Shown one piece after another: positions 12,118 through 24,395 of a DNA stretch of 64,000 nt (position 1 is the stretch's first letter; each line of letters opens with the position of its first letter). Below the pieces are notes generated by a model that was given only the letters and a program-made list of their open reading frames with translations, ran no database searches and was not told the origin of the DNA. This DNA comes from Tigriopus japonicus (lineage: Eukaryota; Arthropoda; Copepoda; Harpacticoida; Harpacticidae), in NCBI GenBank assembly GCA_010645155.1, contig JAAGOF010000086.1, positions 99,553-163,552 of the forward strand, given 5' to 3'. Made by a program: the position numbers and the translations under genes.

Positions 12118-12480
12118 GACGGTGTGTTTTTGAGCTCAAGAAGTCATTTTTAAATTCCAAAAACTTTTGAGACCACTTTTGGGATGTGAATGTGATGCAG
12201 AACATTAATTTGAATTCGGCTAAAAAGGTCACGAGCAAAAACATAATAATGTTACTTAAAACGGCTTAAAAATAGATATTTCAAAACGTGCTTTGACTGA
12301 AGTCTTAGATGTACTATGAGCAGTGTATTCTCAAATATTTTGGAAATCTATTTCGCAGATCTATTTTCAACGGCCTTTTTGATCTGCAGTCTTGAAGGAC
12401 CAAATAAGAGAGTCATTATGTCGCTTTAGACAAACGGCTCAGTAGATTTTGACAATATTTTAGATATAACCTTACATATG
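12118..12480 (+). repeat. Dispersed repeat, partial copy of the 50829-51391 element
   Basis: Runs collinear with 50829-51180: both share TTTGAGCTCAAGAAGTCA, GATGTGAATGTGATGCAGAA and CTATTTTCAACGGCCTTTTT in the same order. Only the left terminal repeat is present here, so the copy is truncated on the right. Confidence 0.75.
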
Positions 12481-13377
12481 TTTTGTCTCCATCTAGCGGC
12501 TAATTATGAACCTTCCTTAAAACTCCTTAATTAACAGTTTTTCTTCTGTTTTATTTCAAAGGCAACACAGCCGAGATTTTAGGGGGAAAATTTCGGCCGA
12601 ATGCTCCTTTTGGTCCATTATCAATATTCAGGCCAAACAAAAGTGTTCTTGTCATATTGCAGAAAAAGATTTACTTTAATTGCGAATGTCGAGCTTTGGC
12701 TTTTGGTCTGACGATGAATAAATCCTGTTTTGTTTTAAACGTAGAGCTTTTTGAGCAATAGATGGCAGAACTGTGGAACCTTGAGAATGTTTATTGAGGT
12801 ATAAATGCTATTTCGCGAACTTGCAGTTGAATCTAAACAATAAGAAAGTATTTGAGCTGCACTTTGAACATTTTGCTATTTTTCATCCCATTGAAAGTAC
12901 TCGCATACCGCTCAAGAGATATACAAATGCCTCAAAACCACTGAATATTTAAAAAAATGTCAAAGAATGTTAATAAGACGTGCTTTTGTGTCTTTGTTTT
13001 TTTGCGTTGAAGCAAAATTGGAATTGGCAGGATATCCTCTATTTAATCAAAGTATTCAATCTTGCTTTGTCGATTCTTGAAATGAAAATTTTACACACAT
13101 TACTTGTTTCTTAAGGAGCATCTCATCAATACCCTGGGTTGAAAGGGGGTTCAAATGGTCCTCGTCAATACATATTTTTAGTTTCTTGTGTGTATGTCTT
13201 AATGTCAAGATCATTACATCAAATCAGCAAATCAAATCAAATCAGCAAATCAATCCCTTCCCTAAATTGTTTTTTCAAAGCCTTTTGAGCACTTACCGTC
13301 CTTTATTCAAACGTGATTCCAAAATATCGGGGTAAAAGTTCATTCATTTATTCTGAGTCAAAATGGTTTGAGAATAA

Positions 13378-16300
13378 TCATTGAATCAAATCTATCCTTG
13401 GACAAAACTTAATCACAGCCCAGCTGCCGTTGATCATCCATTTGGGGTCCTTCTGGGTCAATTCCTCAGCTTGGCCAGCCTCAAGGGACGTGACAACGTC
13501 GGCTTTCTAGATATAAAGAACACACTTCATCAGCAACTCTTCAAAGCAATTTTCAAGCACCCTTTTTACTAGTGATGGAAACAATCCAATCTTCAATCAT
13601 ATTCACGATAGGTTGCCCAACAAGGTCTGCCAATTAGCCTTCAGCGTCTATCATTTGTCGGTTGAATTCCATGAGGAAAAAGGCTTTCTTCTGAAGGTGA
13701 GCGCAAGTGGCACCCCTTGCTTTATTCGTCTTTGGCTCAGGGGCGCTATGTAGAAGGAACTTGCTCCTTGATTTTGCAAGATGTTGTACCTTATGAGGGG
13801 TGATGGCAAACCTAAAGCTAGCAACCTCGCGTGAGAAAGATTGAAAGATTGGTTTTTTCCATCAGTACTTTTTACCAGAGTTCTAAGGGTGACTAGAGGT
13901 GCAGGGTGGAATCCGAGGAGAGACTCCTCAAAAGAAGTGGTGGGATCCCAATTGAGGTCTCCCACCAACTTTCGGTAGTTGAGATCTCCCTTGAAGATGA
14001 GTAATTGAGCCTCAGACAGGGTGCGATACAACTCTGGGTCCTGTTCCTTCATTTCCCTAGAATTTGACCATTGTTTTGGAGTTTTATTGTCAGCTTTGGT
14101 GCTTCAAATGACCATTTAGAACGTTGAGAGTGAGTTAAAATATAGTAATCGTATGTGTACTACCTACCCATAAAAGTGAGGGTAAGTCCAAAAGGGATCT
14201 TGGGAGACCTCCCATTGTCCAGATTCAATAAAGTGTCTCCACCGTTGAACTGTTGAACAAATAATCTTGATTTGGTCCTCATTGGTGATCTCTTCATCTT
14301 GAGCAGTTTTTGAGACACCTGGAAAATGAATCTAATCAATCCAAATTGGGAGAAGGAGGTTGAAATATAAGTTTTTTTTCTTGTGAAGGCTTGATCAATG
14401 CCAAACAGGTCACACTTAAATTTTCAGCCTTTTTCTTGAAGTTTGAACAGGAAACGTAATCGTCAATCTTGCAAAACACAACTGAGCGTTATGCTGCCTT
14501 TATTGGGTCGAGATTACAAGTGTCCATACCGTTTTCCATAGCATTCAAGGTCCACGTTATGTCGTGCGGCATTGTGTCGGAGACAAACCAAGGCTGATTT
14601 TTGGCCCGGATCCTCACTTTCTTGGCCAATCCAGAGGATAAGAGGTAATCCGCCAAAACCAAGTCGGACAGAAGCTCAAAGCCCACATTGTCTAGGATAA
14701 TGTCCACAATTCCTCCACGTTTGGCACTCAAATGATCCCAGACAACTTGGGAGTGGTCCACAATCAGGTGGGACTGAAGGGCCTGAACCTGATTGGTGGG
14801 ATCGCCTTGGAAGGAAGTGGCCACTCCAGAACTGATGGACAAGTCACACTTGTTGCCCCACAAACTGATTTTCAACAAGTTGAGGAAGTTCTTGCTCATA
14901 GACCCTTCATCCTTTGGGTTGGATTTGTGAATCTTCTCTAAGGTCAAGATCAAGGCCAAGATGGAGGGCCAGGAACCGGTGAAGCTCTCGTGTTTCTAAT
15001 AGCACAAACATATATCTTTTCATGCTCTAATAATTAAAGGGGAATTCTACTGGCACCTACTTGGATCTCAAAAAAGTCCAAGGACTGATAGTCTGGGTTA
15101 GTGGCTGATCCCATGGCTTCCCAGAGTCTCCGATATGCATAGCATTCGGCGTACAGCCAAGAGGTTTGGAACCAAGAGGGTGGACGTAAGCCTTGATCTG
15201 TGGTCAAGCTCATTTGGTCTCTGTATGCATTCCAAATGGAACAATCTGCACGCCCATCCTCAATCTCGGTGAAGGGCTTATCGGTGCCAATCTCATACCT
15301 CAACTTGGACTAAATGTTAAGGGGAAAAACTTTTGAGATGAAGTTTACGTAAACCAGGGGTCGGCAACCGGTGGGCCGCGGCCGAAATGTGGGCCCAAGG
15401 GTGGTCGTTGGTGGGCCCAGGAGCTATGGAAAAAGTCCAAAATAGTGGGCCCGAGAGCCATCCATAGTACTGTACTTGTGGGCCCCTGAACCTACCAATG
15501 GCTGTTTGGTGGGCCCCTGACGACATGAATCAAATTCCGTGGGCCTTGGCCCAAAAAGGGTTGCCGACCCCTGACGTAAACCATGAGAGATAGCTTAAAG
15601 TGTAGCTTTTTCTACGGGCTAAATGTGCTTGCAGATCAATTTAAATTCACACCTTCATTGATCGATTTGTTGCCCGCCACTCTTAAATCAAGAGTTCCCC
15701 ACAAACCAATGGTGCACGTCTTTTACATAAGAAATACGTTACATATATATTGACGTGTAACGTAGGGTTAGATTAGAGCCTGTAAGCTTTATTCAAAGGT
15801 TGTCCTATCCGACAATGGTAATTCGTTTTGTAGACCCAATGCATACATGATAAATTTCTTAGATCAATTTGCTTTTTTTAAGGAATCTCGTACTCTAAGG
15901 TTGTAACAAAGGTCTCAGCCGTTCAAAAGAGTTTTTATCCGAGTATACTTAAGAATGGCATTTTAACTTAAAAAGGCTTGCAGTTTTGTTCCTTTCACGA
16001 CATTACTTCCATTTTATTTTCTATGGTCTTCTTTTTTCCTGTGTAGACTTTACTACTCTTTCAATTTTAGTGGGTTTTTTCCACATTGCGTTGGCCATGA
16101 TTGTGATAAATGGACAAAGCCATTGATGAATAAAGTAAAAATTAGGCTTGCGGTAGTAATCGACAAAGTTGATTCCATGACGCTCTTTCTTGATTGGCAA
16201 CAAAATGCACAAATACACATGAATAGAAAGAAATTCAGTCCTGAATGAGCAATTCAATATTAGGAAACATAAAAAATCTTCTCAATATGTTTAATTTCTT

Positions 16301-16958
16301 TGAGTAAAAAAAAATAACTTTCAAATAGTGGAATGGAAAGTTTGCTAATGAAATCAAACTTCAGAAATTTCAAAAGGTGGGGTTCGTAAAGTGCTCCTTC
16401 TTGGCACTTCCACCTCCCATTTTGCTTTCTTTATCCTAGGCCGTGCTATGTGTATGCCTTTGCAAGGATTTGTGGGTTTTGAAATCATCATTATTAGGGT
16501 AAATAAAAAAAATAAAATAAAAAAGGGTATCTTCATGCACTTTTGTAAATTCATTCATTTTCAGATTATGTCCCAAACGAAAATCAAGCCCAAAGATTTA
16601 AAGAAAAACTTGCACTGGTCTTCTGTCATGGCATTAGAAACAAAACCTTTTTTTGTAGCTCTTTTCTAGTCTTTTTTATCTCTCTCAACCTCTCATCTAT
16701 ACAACATTCAAGTTTCAACAACCTTGATCAATGAGTCTGATCGTTAATACCCTGCAAAGATGTTCTCATGCTCATCATTACCATGAGCTCAATGGCTTGC
16801 TTAATAGAATCCGTGTCGGGGTAGACACTGCGGTGTCGATACAGTAGATCAATGACTTTACACACGATGATGGGCACACGGTCTTTGATAGTGGGATACG
16901 CGAACGACGAGCGATTTTTGGCGGACAAGCAAGATGGGCGGTTTTTACTTTTAGCCAT
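13378..16958 (-). CDS. ARMT1: ARMT1 / DUF89 damage-control phosphatase family
   Basis: Six exons: 16958-16782, 15309-15061, 14995-14530, 14318-14168, 14056-13876, 13506-13378, giving 450 residues with all phases closing (the human protein is about 440). The N-terminal exon carries [12 protein letters not shown], a family hallmark. Exon 2 has [13 protein letters not shown] and [11 protein letters not shown], exon 3 has [17 protein letters not shown] (about 244-249, metal and phosphate site) and WFVSDT. Exon 5 has [11 protein letters not shown] (metal-binding Asp about 372) and GFHPAPL. The family is a metal-dependent phosphatase acting on phosphorylated metabolites; a protein glutamate methyltransferase activity has also been proposed. 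It is probably cytosolic or nuclear. A TTTATT on the plus strand at 13347-13352 gives an AATAAA just past the stop. Intron 1 holds a hAT-like MITE. The extreme C-terminus ends differently from the usual G-K-[FY]-G form. An alternative ATG lies four codons upstream of the chosen start. Confidence 0.92.
15355..15573. mobile_element. hAT (Charlie-like) MITE in ARMT1 intron 1
   Basis: 219 bp with ends CAGGGGTCGGCAACC and GGTTGCCGACCCCTG. Exact 8-bp duplication ACGTAAAC at 15347-15354 and 15574-15581. The GC-rich interior has repeated GTGGGCCC. This terminal sequence is typical of hAT elements in many animals. Confidence 0.9.
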
Positions 16959-17785
16959 GGTCAAAAACAAACAATAAAATGAGTCGTCACTGAACCACGT
17001 TCAAAGGCCACACAAACGTCAAGCCGTGGACCACTTTCCTAATGCTTTGGCCTTAGACCAGCGTGCCCATTTCATAAAATCTAGCAGATTGGGTAGTATT
17101 CATTACCTAAAGTAAAAGCTTTGGTACCATTGAAACTGAAAGCTCATGTTTTAAGTTCCTTGAATGGCAATTTAGCTAACGAATTGCACTTGACAGACGA
17201 AATCACACGCTCATATTCAACCTTTTGTCAAAACAAAAATTGCTTTTCTTGTCGTGGTTGACCGTGTAGATATTCTTTGTTGCCTTAGTATGGGAAGGGG
17301 TTATTAGACTCATAGGGCAACTTATTTCATGCGCCTATAGCAGGAACTACCCTATTTGATTTTGTGTCCAAGGTCCTCTCTAAAACAAGCCTCTGGCTTA
17401 AGAAGGAACCTGGGGTGGCAAAATCATTAATAAAAAGTAAAAATTAATTAAAAGTTAATTTAATCATTAACTGAATATCAATGAATCTTGCCAATATTCC
17501 ACCCTAAACCCCGAAATATATCATATCATATCAAATTGTGACAAGACAACCAACCTGATTTTGGCATCACAATTTTTCATTCAAGGCTAAATCTGACTTA
17601 AATTCAATATCCTCATCACCCTGTTAGGGTGCATCTTCAAGAAAAAAGGACGAGCCAAGATCGACTGTCTGAGTGTTGGTGGTGCCGTGAAGTGGAAGCC
17701 GAAACCGGAGCATCCTTACTCCCGAGTTATTTACCCATGCATTAGCCGGTTTGGAGACGCCAGAAAAAGCCCGCGAAGTCTGAAG
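16959..17785. other. Head-to-head intergenic region, ARMT1 and WW/RS gene
   Basis: The two start codons lie 827 bp apart and diverge, so both promoters must be here, possibly shared. I see no clear TATA box or strong motif. The frame of the WW/RS gene is open back to a stop at 17588-17590 but has no ATG before 17786. A CCCTGTTAG near 17620-17626 could be a 5' UTR acceptor. Confidence 0.45.
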
Positions 17786-19408
17786 ATGAAGCCTGTAGTA
17801 AAGGCTGCAGTACGGAAGGCGTCGCCGCCGCGTCCAGAGCAGGAACAGACGTTTCAAGCCAAATTGGCCGAAGTCAAGCGGATGAGGGAAGCGGGGATAT
17901 TGGGTGGGCGGGGTGGGGCAGGACCAACGCCGGGTGGGAAACGACTCATTATTAATGGGAAACCCGCCGAACGCGTTTTGGGGGATTGGGCCGAGATGAA
18001 GTCATCCCGGGGAAAGAGCTATTATTTTAACATGAAATCCCAGGTTTCAACCTGGATTGCGCCAATCGAGTTTCAAGTCGAGCCGCGGGTGCCGCCTCTA
18101 CCAAATGTGAACCACGCCCCCCGGCCAGCATCGCCAGCTCCACTTCCACCTGCTCCAATTGAGCCAATGCGGGTGGGCGTGGACCGGGAGGACAATCCGC
18201 CTCCAAAGGTCAATGAAAAATCAGCTGCAACTTCTACAGTCAAAAAGAAAAGCACTACTGGGTTTAAAATGAAAATCAAGGGTGGGGTCACGAAAAAAAA
18301 GGGAAAAGTGAAGAAAAAGAACGGCAAAAAGGTCAATAATGGGAGTGGATTATCTGTATTTGAGGGCAATTCCGACTCTGAAGAAGATCACTCCAAAGGG
18401 TTTGACCTGAGTGAACGCGATGCGGGCAAATACTCACCTTCCAGTCCTTCCAAGAATTCTCCGAGGTCTAGATCTAGGTCCAGGTCCAGGTCCAAATCAA
18501 GAGCAAGATCCAAGTCAAGATCAAGATCACCGTCAAGATCTCGCAAACGGTCCCGCTCAAGATCCCGCTCACGAAACCGTAGGAAACCGCGATCACGTTC
18601 AAGATCGCGGTCCCGCCATCGATCTAGATCTCGCTCACGATCACCCAAGAATAACGCAAACAGCCAGCCAACTCCTAAACTTCCTTTTGTCAATGCGGCC
18701 CCAGTGCCAGCCCCTGATCTGAACATGAAAGCCGTCCTTGAAGCCAAGGCCAAAATCGAGTCTCAAATGAAGTCCCATAACTCACTCATTTCCTTTTTGG
18801 ATCACAAGCCCTCGCATCAGGTGGTGAACCCCACCTGGATGACCGAGTACAATTTCCCAGCCACTCTGTCACGTTGCATGTTTCCTAAAATCTCTGACGT
18901 GCTCCACGAAATGCAGACTAATCGGGGGAAAAAACGCTCTGCCACTCTGGCACCAATTCCCGCCGCGATCAAGGAACAGGCAGCCGGTCTGGTCAGCGAG
19001 GATGACCTTCGCAAGGACATGTTCCTCCTCGAGCTCAAAGACCCCAACAACAGGCATAGACTGCTCACTGAGAAACTCGGACAGACCGTGTACAAGATCC
19101 CTGATGAATTGTGGGAGCGGTCGTTCAGCGTGTTTCAGATCGACCTCATGCAAGGTGTGCGCTTGGAAACGAAACCCCATGGGTTCACGGAGGACAATGT
19201 GCCGGTGTACACACGCACCGGTAAAGTGTGTAAAAGTATACCGTATCCAGAGGACATCGTGCGGTGCCATGCAGTCCTTCAGGTGTGGAAAACTGAGCGT
19301 TGCCATGTGGTCTATGCTAATAAGACCTATCTCATAGAGCGCGATGATACACAGTGGAAAAAGGACCTGGAGGATTGTCGCAAGTTCCTCAGAGAGAATG
19401 GCTATTGA
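17786..19408 (+). CDS. WW-domain and RS-domain nuclear protein, probably splicing-related
   Basis: One uninterrupted exon of 540 residues from the first in-frame ATG (good context, AAGATGA). The order is a basic N-terminus, then one WW domain (about 66-96) with both tryptophans (GDWAEM and VSTWIAP) and the YYFN core. A proline-rich linker follows, then a lysine-rich patch (KKKGKVKKK), an acidic stretch and a long arginine-serine domain (about 227-287). The last ~200 residues are well ordered with no family I recognise (WMTEYNFPATLSRCMFP, VYKIPDELWERSF, TKPHGFTEDNVPVYTRTG, YLIERDDTQWKKDLEDC). WW plus RS domains are known together in spliceosome and CTD-associated factors, so a role in pre-mRNA processing is a reasonable inference. 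It is not PCIF1 (no methyltransferase motif), PQBP1 or WBP4 by layout. It converges with the collagen-like gene, 199 bp between stops. Confidence 0.8.
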   Translation: MKPVVKAAVRKASPPRPEQEQTFQAKLAEVKRMREAGILGGRGGAGPTPGGKRLIINGKPAERVLGDWAEMKSSRGKSYYFNMKSQVSTWIAPIEFQVEPRVPPLPNVNHAPRPASPAPLPPAPIEPMRVGVDREDNPPPKVNEKSAATSTVKKKSTTGFKMKIKGGVTKKKGKVKKKNGKKVNNGSGLSVFEGNSDSEEDHSKGFDLSERDAGKYSPSSPSKNSPRSRSRSRSRSKSRARSKSRSRSPSRSRKRSRSRSRSRNRRKPRSRSRSRSRHRSRSRSRSPKNNANSQPTPKLPFVNAAPVPAPDLNMKAVLEAKAKIESQMKSHNSLISFLDHKPSHQVVNPTWMTEYNFPATLSRCMFPKISDVLHEMQTNRGKKRSATLAPIPAAIKEQAAGLVSEDDLRKDMFLLELKDPNNRHRLLTEKLGQTVYKIPDELWERSFSVFQIDLMQGVRLETKPHGFTEDNVPVYTRTGKVCKSIPYPEDIVRCHAVLQVWKTERCHVVYANKTYLIERDDTQWKKDLEDCRKFLRENGY

Positions 19409-19607
19409 TCTTTTTTGTCTCACATCTCAAAAAACGATGGCCCATTCTACTTGCTTATGTTCTCTCAATTGAATTTGCCAATTTGAATATGACTGTTTTG
19501 CCAAACTCGTACACTTTCCAGACTTCAAATTTATTGTTAAGTTAGTGGTATATTGACATCATTTGCACTGGTTCTGATGGACCCCCTCAGAGAGAAAATG
19601 GTTCCGC

Positions 19608-21056
19608 TTAAAAATTGCAATTAGACGCCGAGACTGCTCTTAAACTAGCAATGACAGCATCGATATCAGCTTGAGCTCCAGCGCAATCTCCTCCTGTGGC
19701 GCTGCAGGTTCCATCCATACCAGGGGGACCTGCAGGACCCGGTGGTCCAGGTGGACCAATGGGCGGTGCTATGTCCCCATCCACAGCTCCGGCTGCACGA
19801 ACGGCGTTGCATACTGTGCGAAAGTTTCCCTGTAAGTTTTGCAGTTGGTTCCGTGTAGACAGAGCACTGATGGCGGCTCCTCCGCTCAAAATACCCAATC
19901 CAGCTAAAAGGGCAACCGCCACACTTTTGGTCACCTGAAAGGGGAATTCATTCCCAAAAATACCTATTGTTAGTGATGGAAAGAGAGGTTAATCAGAAAT
20001 AATAGGTACTACAAGGGCTCGAATTTGGGGCAATAATCTCGATCGTTCATCAAAAATCACGGGGGTGGAAAGTTATTGTCATCACTTTACCCTAAGGGTC
20101 TTTAGGGATCCAGTGCTAATTTCACAAATCTTCTACTTTGCTGAGTGCACTCAGGGTAGCCTAACTTTTTCGAAGTGAACTTTACCATCAAATGAACATT
20201 TTAGACGGAACTATTGTTCCTCTGCAAAAATACACTTCTCGTAAATGATCTTTGAAGATTTGCGCCCCTCCATTCAGTGAACGCATCCGCGTAGTTTTTT
20301 TTCTATTCTGTCATTTCATGTATGGAATTGCTGTGCTAAGCATGGTTATCAAACGCCAGAGATAATTTATAGATTTATCTAGAGCACGATTTCCCTTCGA
20401 GTTCCTTTGACAACCATGACTAAGCTGAAATTTTTCTTCGCTCTTATGTCTAGCTTATTAGTTCTCCACCTGATTGTTCATTGTTAAGATAATGATTGTT
20501 TTTTAATGTGAAATAGCACTCTTTTATTTGTACCAAACCATTATGTTCTGAAGTCCATAGACGACTACTGCCTCTGTCTCAGCCAATATCAGAGCTTAAC
20601 TCTTGGGGGGAAGTTGTAGGTTTAAAAGCTTATGCTACAACATGTTGGACAGCTTTCCTTCTAAGGATCTGATAAACTTAGGTCAGAAAATTGGGTCAAC
20701 AAAACAATTAAGGTGGTACAAGTCTTTTTCGCTAACCACACACAAATTTTTGAACGTTGATTTATAGACTTTTGTATATTTTGTTTTACAGCCATAATCG
20801 AATAACTGCATCACATTTAAGACATTGCACTCAGAAAGAAAAAAACACTTACCATATCCGCGTCAAACGTTTTTAACGGCTGTTGAAAATTCTTCAAAGC
20901 TCCGCCATTTTTGGTCCTGGTGAAGCCACCTAAATCATAAAACAACATGAGAAGCGCTCAATTTTTGAATACTTCTCCCAGATTACTTGAAGGCTCTCCA
21001 TTGATGATGGCTCCCAAAACAAGGGCACTTAGTAAAACGACCACAATTGGCTTCAT
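19608..21056 (-). CDS. Secreted mini-collagen-like protein, copy A
   Basis: Exons 21056-20987, 20929-20853 and 19934-19608 give 157 residues in continuous phase. Exon 1 is a signal peptide ([16 protein letters not shown]). Exon 2 is short (SGFTRTKNGG…PLKTFDADM). Exon 3 has a second hydrophobic, glycine-rich segment (about 53-76), then a helical stretch NQLQNLQGNFRTVCNAVRAAG. Five Gly-X-Y triplets follow (109-123, GPPGPPGPAGPPGMD), then a cysteine-containing tail CSATGGDC…SNCNF. Four cysteines (91, 126, 133, 155) flank the triplets. Five triplets are too few for a stable triple helix alone, so the helix and disulfides may drive oligomerisation. An AATAAA on the minus strand lies at 19535-19530. 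The function is unknown. It is a clear paralog of the gene at 24396-25756. The exon 1 donor (A/GTAATC) is chosen because it keeps phase. Confidence 0.75.
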
Positions 21057-21406
21057 TTCGTTTGCGTTCAACGGCAAAGATGAACTGATCGTCCCCCAAT
21101 CTAAAAACCACATTGTCTCGTCGCATATGGTTCGGACTTGGACACATTCATTGCCAGCTATGATTTCTCTTTGAGCGATTATAAGAAAGCAATTCGTGCT
21201 TTACAAGGAAAACGCGACACCTGCAATAATAACCAACCAACCATTGGCAAAGAAACTGGTCAAATTGTTTTCTAAAAGAATCCGTTCGGAAAACTAGGTC
21301 AATAAAGAAAAGCGAAAACAAGTAACCAATAGAAGGCAGCTCAATCGAATGATCGGAAAAATACGTGACTTGATACAGCTTTTGACTCTTAATAAAAAGA
21401 TGATTG

Positions 21407-21590
21407 TAGTGCAGTTCACTACCGCCGACCGAGTTATGCTCGGGGTCATGGGTTCGAGCTCAGTTCTGCTCCATAACCCATCATCTGTCTACTGGATACC
21501 CACCTCGAATGGCGCCCTCTATAACCCAGAATGGGTCCTCATACATTCCGTTGTGAATCAAAATCTGGACTGGCATTAATAACCGTGTGT
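21407..21590 (+). repeat. tRNA-derived SINE-like sequence
   Basis: TAGTGCAGTTCACTACCGCC resembles a box A region. GGTTCGAGCTC at 21451-21461 is a box B, at tRNA-like spacing. The acceptor stem does not pair, so it is not a functional tRNA. The following ~120 bp would be the SINE body. Only one copy is seen here. Confidence 0.5.
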
Positions 21591-22587
21591 AAATCTCTCC
21601 AATGAAATCGATGAATGATTTTTATCAAAATAAAGAAAATATTGTTGAAAAAGAGTTCATCCCATCCTGAAGAATTTTGACTCACTAGATTCATGAGAGT
21701 CAGTTGCAATTATTTTAGCATGATAGCTTTTCTTTGTATTCCGCGGGGTCTTCAAGAGTGGATTGATTTTGAAGTTCCGATTTAAGCGCTGATTGAGAAA
21801 GACGCGCTGAAACATGCCTTCAAAATTTCGCTTGAGATCCTGAAATATGCTCAAGAAGTGCAAGAAGATATCTTCAAAAATGTGCTGAAAAATTGTTTCA
21901 AATCTAATGATTCGAAAAAAAAAACATTTTTTTAAAGCAGGACTAAGCGAACGTCATGGTATTCAAAAAAACTATTTGTCTAATACACAGGCAAGAACCA
22001 CGTTCTCCACGACACAGGCAATTACTGATATTGATACAAATTTTGGCTGTCTTTACTGATCGGCCCTCATGGAATCGGAAGCAATGAAAACCAGACGGAA
22101 ATCTTGCCGATTACCAAGTCACCATTTTAAGTATGTTTCAGTAGAGACAATAGCAAAGAATATCTTCAATTGTTTTAGCCGTAATCGTTTGATGAAGGCA
22201 AGGAATAGAAAAGCTAGTCAAGCACCGTCTGAATAAATGATAATTATCTTTTTTAATCTGGTTACTGATGATGGGCATTTATATAACCATAAATCAAACA
22301 CTCACTACTGCCTTTATGAACTGACTGACGCAAAGTAGCAAGCTCAAAGCCAGATTGATAACATTACTGTGTTTTTGAATTGCTGGATGTTCACACATGT
22401 GATTGAAATTGGTGACAGAAAGAAAAATGAAACCGATCCATTACTTACGTGTATTCTTAGTCCGTTTCTTATTGGCCAATTGTCCAGTACGTCGACTGGC
22501 CCCTTCTCATTTCATTCACTAGAATAAATGGATCTTTGTACGAAGGGGATCCAAACTGAAGGTAGACCAAGTTTGCAAGATGGTTAA

Positions 22588-22735
22588 GGTGGTCTACACG
22601 TCAAATAATTCATCAAATAATAGGACAAATATTTGCCGAAATATTCGAAATGTTTGATGAACCTAATGCTAAGTATGAGTCACTACTGAAACGTTCTGAC
22701 AAATATTTGTCAAATCATTTGACGGGCATTTAATA
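22588..22735. mobile_element. Short inverted-repeat element of a dispersed family
   Basis: Left end GGTCTACACGTCAAATAATT and right end AATCATTTGACGGGCAT are inverted relatives, with an interior rich in AAATATTTG. Relatives occur at 59633-59742 and, as a fragment, near 26785-26860. Confidence 0.5.
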
Positions 22736-24395
22736 AGTTCAATTTTGGATGAACAAACATGATGATTTATCCTTTATCAGCAAATTTCTCAGAGGTCAAT
22801 GGCCCTTTTTCAAGGTGTTTTTGCATCTTAAAGGGATGCGTAATCTCAAGTTTTCTTTGAACAGAGCCTCCTACTAAAAGTCTAAAACTGTAAATACAGT
22901 AAAAGTTTGATGTTTGTCGTAAGAATACTAGATTTAAGCCTAACTTTGAGTAAACGAGTACTCTTACTGCTGAACACTGACGGAAAACATTCTCTTTAAC
23001 TTTTTAAAGAATGCCATAATCACATAAAATATGTTCCTGTCAATGACTTTGAATGCCCCTTGTAAATCTACTACTTTTACCGTCAGATGCCTCTTACCCT
23101 TTTAATCTAATGTTAGTGAAGTGCAGAAAGAGAAAGTGAATGGAAGTACTTTGTCTCTACAGCTAGGATTGTACTAGATTTCTCACTTTAAGCAGGCCTT
23201 TAGGACCGATTGAGTGGGCTTAATGCCCAAATGAGCAATGAATGGCATCCATAGATAAATTAATTAAAGATATCTCAATTTTGACAACGCTCAAAAGCAC
23301 CCTCTGGAAGGGATTACCTAGAGTTAGTCTTGAAAGTAGTGCTTCATGATGAAGCTCATAGAGTGCGTTGCGTTGTGTGTAACGCAAATATTTCATGACG
23401 TTTGCGTCTCAGAGTCAATCCAGAAGATGCAGCCTGAGTCATCTAGAGGTCACGGATCAAACTACTGTCGCCGTAATCAGCCTGTTTAGCTAGAACTGAG
23501 TAGTTTGGGGCTTGGTCTGTGATGGCATCGAAAAGGGGGAATGAGCAAATCCAATGATTTTATGTTTTTTAATGACTCAGCTTGAAAATCTTTGTATCAA
23601 AGCACAATGAAACCTGGTTTCGGAGGGCGGAACAGCACTGTTATGCGTTAAAAAAAAATGCGTTTTGATCCCATGTGGCGAAAAATGGGATAAACGTGAT
23701 TTTAAGATTTTAAAAACAACCATTTCGATGGCTTCATTCATGATTATAAATTGGCTAAAAACATTACCTTTATATCAAGTCACTTGTCAAAGGAGTATTA
23801 GAGGTAATATCTAACAATAGACTCTCAGATAAAGTATTGATAATAACACCAATTTCTTTTCCTGAACACCAGCAATGATTTTTGTCATTTCGATTCTTAA
23901 CAGCAAGTTTACCTTTACTTTCTCAAAACGGGATGAATTTTGTGTATGATGGAAGACTTAAGATTTTTTGTGATAAATATTGAAAAATGTAAAAAATAGG
24001 AATTTTATTTTCAGGCCAGGGGAAGACCTTCATTTGTTCAGCCATGCTTTTACGTGAACGTATTGGAATGTTCTCTATTCTCGCTCTTTTACTCCACATT
24101 CTTTCGTAAATGCTTACCCTAGTTATTTCAGTTATTGTTTTGAATATAGGCCATGTCTTTTATTAGATAAACGCACATCTATTCACCAACCGACACCCAC
24201 CATTCTGCAGAATGACTTGAAATAAACACGTTTGCTTGGACGAATTTTGTATTTTATCACATTTAAAAAAATCCACTGACGTCACGTAGTTCCCATGCTT
24301 GTTCAAATATTAGTGACTATGAAATAACTAACCTTCTTTACCACATATCCGATAAAATCAAGGACCCTAACACGTATTCACTTGTTGATACTTTT

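Larger units (their letters stand above)
10945..13346. other. Intergenic between LRR gene and ARMT1
   Basis: Holds the LRR gene 3' UTR (no canonical poly(A) signal recognised), the inverted-repeat element at 11700-12112 and the dispersed repeat at 12118-12480. The rest shows nothing recognisable apart from a short direct repeat (AAATCAGCAAATCA) near 13217-13252. Confidence 0.45.
21057..24395. other. Region between the two collagen-like paralogs
   Basis: Contains a tRNA-like SINE (21407-21590) and a small inverted-repeat element (22588-22735). Otherwise AT-rich sequence in which I see no third paralog or other gene. A TTTATT at 24159-24164 could serve as the poly(A) signal of copy B but is over 200 bp past its stop. 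Confidence 0.45.

Noticed and set aside
18388..18753. Open frame antisense to the RS domain
   Set aside because: Arg-Ser codon repeats leave the opposite strand open (Asp/Leu/Arg repeats); the sense protein has a WW domain and coherent ends.
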